Shown: piece after piece, positions 6,461 through 7,879 of the stretch
Layout of the letters: each line of letters begins with the position of its first letter
Position numbering within the stretch: the stretch's first letter is position 1
NCBI GenBank assembly: GCA_022424925.1
Contig: JAKMGM010000098.1
Coordinates: forward strand, 1-7,879
DNA from: Candidatus Poseidoniaceae archaeon
GTDB lineage: Archaea; Thermoplasmatota; Poseidoniia; Poseidoniales; Poseidoniaceae
Length of the DNA stretch: 7,879 bases
Direction of reading: 5' to 3'
The notes under the pieces: model-generated
Told to the model about the DNA's origin: nothing
Databases searched by the model: none
Seen by the model: the letters and a program-made list of their open reading frames with translations, nothing else
Made by a program: the position numbers and the translations under genes

Positions 6461-6787
6461 ATGGCACAGTTCAAGATTGAGCAGTGGCTTGAGATCTGCT
6501 CTTCCTTTTCATCATTCTTCAAGGAGGTTCATGGCGCGGTTCATCTCGATGAAGACGCCATTGCCTTCGCATCTCCACCCTCGACCGTTCTCACGGGCTT
6601 GAAGGTCTTCAAATCCGGAGTCTTTGGTGCAACCATGCCGCTTCATGCAGTCGATTCTCGTATTGAGCACATTCTGTTCGATACCGAAGCGCATTCCATC
6701 ACGCTCTCGGGCAGTGAATTCGAATATACATACCGAGTTCCTCCGCAATTGATTCAAAAAAGGAGTGATGAACATGCGCCGGAGTGA
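6461..6787 (+). CDS. hypothetical protein between PolX and endonuclease III
   Basis: This 108-residue soluble protein is not one I recognise. It opens with an amphipathic, aromatic helix (about 3-22, including W9, F16, F19 and F20). Alternating hydrophobic strands follow, such as A-I-A-F-A-S, G-L-K-V-F-K-S-G-V-F-G, I-E-H-I-L-F-D, S-I-T-L-S-G and F-E-Y-T-Y-R-V, which suggests a small beta sheet or sandwich. There is one cysteine (Cys13), no membrane segment and no signal peptide. The start is well supported by GAGGTGG four bases upstream. The last 14 bases overlap the start of endonuclease III, whose ribosome binding site lies inside this gene. The arrangement suggests the two proteins are made together. 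A role in DNA repair is only a guess from that position. Confidence 0.72.
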   Translation: MAQFKIEQWLEICSSFSSFFKEVHGAVHLDEDAIAFASPPSTVLTGLKVFKSGVFGATMPLHAVDSRIEHILFDTEAHSITLSGSEFEYTYRVPPQLIQKRSDEHAPE

Positions 6788-7424
6788 AAAGGCAGTAAAA
6801 ATTGCAGCAATGCTCGAAGAACTGTATCCTGAAACACCAGTACCTCTCGACCATGAAAACGATTTCCAGTTACTGATTGCAGTACTCATGAGCGCCCAAA
6901 CGACCGACCTCAAAGTGAACGAAGTAACGCCTGCACTCTTTTCAAAAGCACCAAATGCTGAAGCAATGGTACACCTCAGCGTCGAGACGATTCTCAACGA
7001 TATTCGACAGGTAGGACTTGCACCTACCAAAGCGAAAAACATTCACAGACTTTCAGAATTGGTCATGGAACGTCATAATGGTTCAATTCCGCAAACGTTC
7101 GAAGAGCTCGAAGCACTGCCGGGCGTGGGACACAAAACTGCAGGTGTCGTCATGGCGCAGGCCTTCGGCGTACCCGCATTCCCCATCGACACGCACATTC
7201 ACCGTCTTGCAGCGCGCTGGGGACTGTCAAACGACACAACCGTTCAACGCACTGAGCGTGACTTGAAAGCCATCTTTCCAAAAGAAATCTGGAACAAGTT
7301 GCACCTTCAAATCATCTTCTTTGGCAGAGAGTATTGCCCTGCACGTAACCATGACTTGGAGCAATGTCCGATTTGCTCGTGGACAGCAACGAAGAAAAGA
7401 ATCGCCCAGGAAAAAAAGCGCTGA
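6774..7424 (+). CDS. nth: endonuclease III (DNA glycosylase/AP lyase) with non-standard Fe-S loop
   Basis: This 216-residue enzyme removes oxidised pyrimidines and cuts abasic sites in base-excision repair. It aligns along its whole length with E. coli Nth (211 residues). S-A-Q-T-T-D (40-45) matches the substrate-binding loop. The helix-hairpin-helix L-P-G-V-G-H-K holds catalytic Lys121, and V/I-D-T-H holds catalytic Asp139. The C-terminal cluster loop differs: Cys188 and Cys198 match the first and third E. coli ligands, but the second is Leu195 and the fourth is Thr204; an extra cysteine is Cys201. His193 lies between. These are the only three cysteines in the protein, so a normal four-cysteine [4Fe-4S] cluster is not possible with Cys alone. 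The start ATG 6774 has AGGAG eight bases upstream; ATG 6768 and GTG 6765 are alternatives. It overlaps the preceding gene by 14 bases and converges on the next gene with a two-base gap. Confidence 0.95.
   Translation: MRRSEKAVKIAAMLEELYPETPVPLDHENDFQLLIAVLMSAQTTDLKVNEVTPALFSKAPNAEAMVHLSVETILNDIRQVGLAPTKAKNIHRLSELVMERHNGSIPQTFEELEALPGVGHKTAGVVMAQAFGVPAFPIDTHIHRLAARWGLSNDTTVQRTERDLKAIFPKEIWNKLHLQIIFFGREYCPARNHDLEQCPICSWTATKKRIAQEKKR
7411..7417 (-). terminator. oligo-T terminator candidate for the converging membrane protein gene
   Basis: A run of seven T on the minus strand begins nine bases after the stop of the 7427-7879 gene. On the plus strand it is the A run within the last Lys codons of endonuclease III. 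It fits hairpin-independent archaeal termination; no stem was found. Confidence 0.4.
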
Positions 7425-7426
7425 GT

Positions 7427-7879
7427 TCAGAGAACTGAAACGCTACGAGAAGCGATGTTCAAGACAACAAGAATACCGACGATAATCGAAGTCACTCGAA
7501 GTGCGGTGTGTTCACTACGCTCATCATGCGACTCCCTCAAGAGTGCGTAAGCAATCATTCCGAGTCCAATCGATTGAAGGATCGTTCCGACCGAACCAAT
7601 CACTCGGTTCAAGTCAGCATGTGCTTCGGTGTCTTCGGCAATTTGTTCGGTCACACCTTCGGCTTCCAAGTCATAATCAACCGCTGAAGGTGGTCCAAAC
7701 ATTTCCACAACCTCCACAAAGACGACGGAGGCGAGAATCAAAATGACGCCGAGCATGAGCCATCGATGGAATGAGTAACTCATAGCTGATTGCTGAAAAC
7801 CTGCGACCGGTTGGTACGGTGACGGGGCAGCGATGTTTTGATGCGTGGTGGGCGGCGCTGGAGGCGGAGGGACCTGCAT
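7427..7879 (-). CDS. membrane protein with proline-rich N-terminus, unknown function (may continue past the window)
   Basis: There are 150 residues in the window; the first codon visible is an ATG exactly at the edge, so the true start may be further out. A cytoplasmic-looking Pro/Gln-rich head (V-P-P-P-P-A-P-P near the start, running to about residue 32) precedes three hydrophobic segments at about 40-61, 92-114 and 128-145. An acidic stretch between the first two (about 65-90: D-Y-D-L-E-A-E-G and E-D-T-E) is probably outside the cell. I do not recognise a family. An internal ATG (residue 33, base 7783) would drop the proline-rich head but has no ribosome binding site. The gene converges on endonuclease III with two bases between the stops. 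Confidence 0.68.
   Translation of the reverse strand: MQVPPPPAPPTTHQNIAAPSPYQPVAGFQQSAMSYSFHRWLMLGVILILASVVFVEVVEMFGPPSAVDYDLEAEGVTEQIAEDTEAHADLNRVIGSVGTILQSIGLGMIAYALLRESHDERSEHTALRVTSIIVGILVVLNIASRSVSVL

Noticed and set aside
6512..7042. Open frame of 176 codons on the minus strand opposite endonuclease III and the 108-residue gene
   Set aside because: It is antisense to a well-conserved enzyme and to a gene with a strong ribosome binding site; the translation is Ser/Arg-rich with no domain.

Overview
The window looks like a piece of archaeal chromosome, most likely from a planktonic marine euryarchaeon of the Marine Group II (Poseidoniales) type. This is inference. It rests on tight gene packing on both strands, GGTG-type ribosome binding sites, a lipoprotein carrying paired W-x-V-G-D-x-W motifs, a membrane protein with a proline-rich head, and a K+-dependent membrane pyrophosphatase next to a PolX/PHP protein. 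No rRNA, tRNA, mobile element, CRISPR array or sign of recent transfer was seen.

Left block (1-3335, minus strand), in transcription order: a membrane-bound ion-pumping pyrophosphatase, a secreted lipoprotein of unknown function, and the first part of an alpha/beta hydrolase that leaves the window at base 1. A roughly 150-base divergent intergenic region separates this block from a short NifU-like Fe-S scaffold protein on the plus strand (about 3485-3838).

Middle: a small membrane protein (3839-4258, minus) fits the gap between the NifU-like gene and PolX exactly. Its stop codon abuts the NifU stop, and its start overlaps the PolX start.

Right block (4242-7424, plus strand): a family X DNA polymerase fused to a PHP phosphoesterase domain, a 69-residue two-helix membrane protein, an unrecognised 108-residue protein and endonuclease III. 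The last two overlap by 14 bases and are probably translated together. PolX and endonuclease III point to base-excision repair. A converging membrane protein (7427-7879, minus) ends two bases past endonuclease III and runs to the window edge.

The points most worth checking are in the two repair enzymes. In PolX the third catalytic aspartate of the polymerase palm aligns with glutamine, an aspartate sits two residues earlier, and an extra loop of about 30 residues lies just before it. In endonuclease III the Fe-S loop keeps only two of the four standard cysteine positions, plus one displaced cysteine. The rest is compact but fairly ordinary. I did not find a convincing new multi-gene system beyond the repair-linked cluster containing the unknown 108-residue protein.
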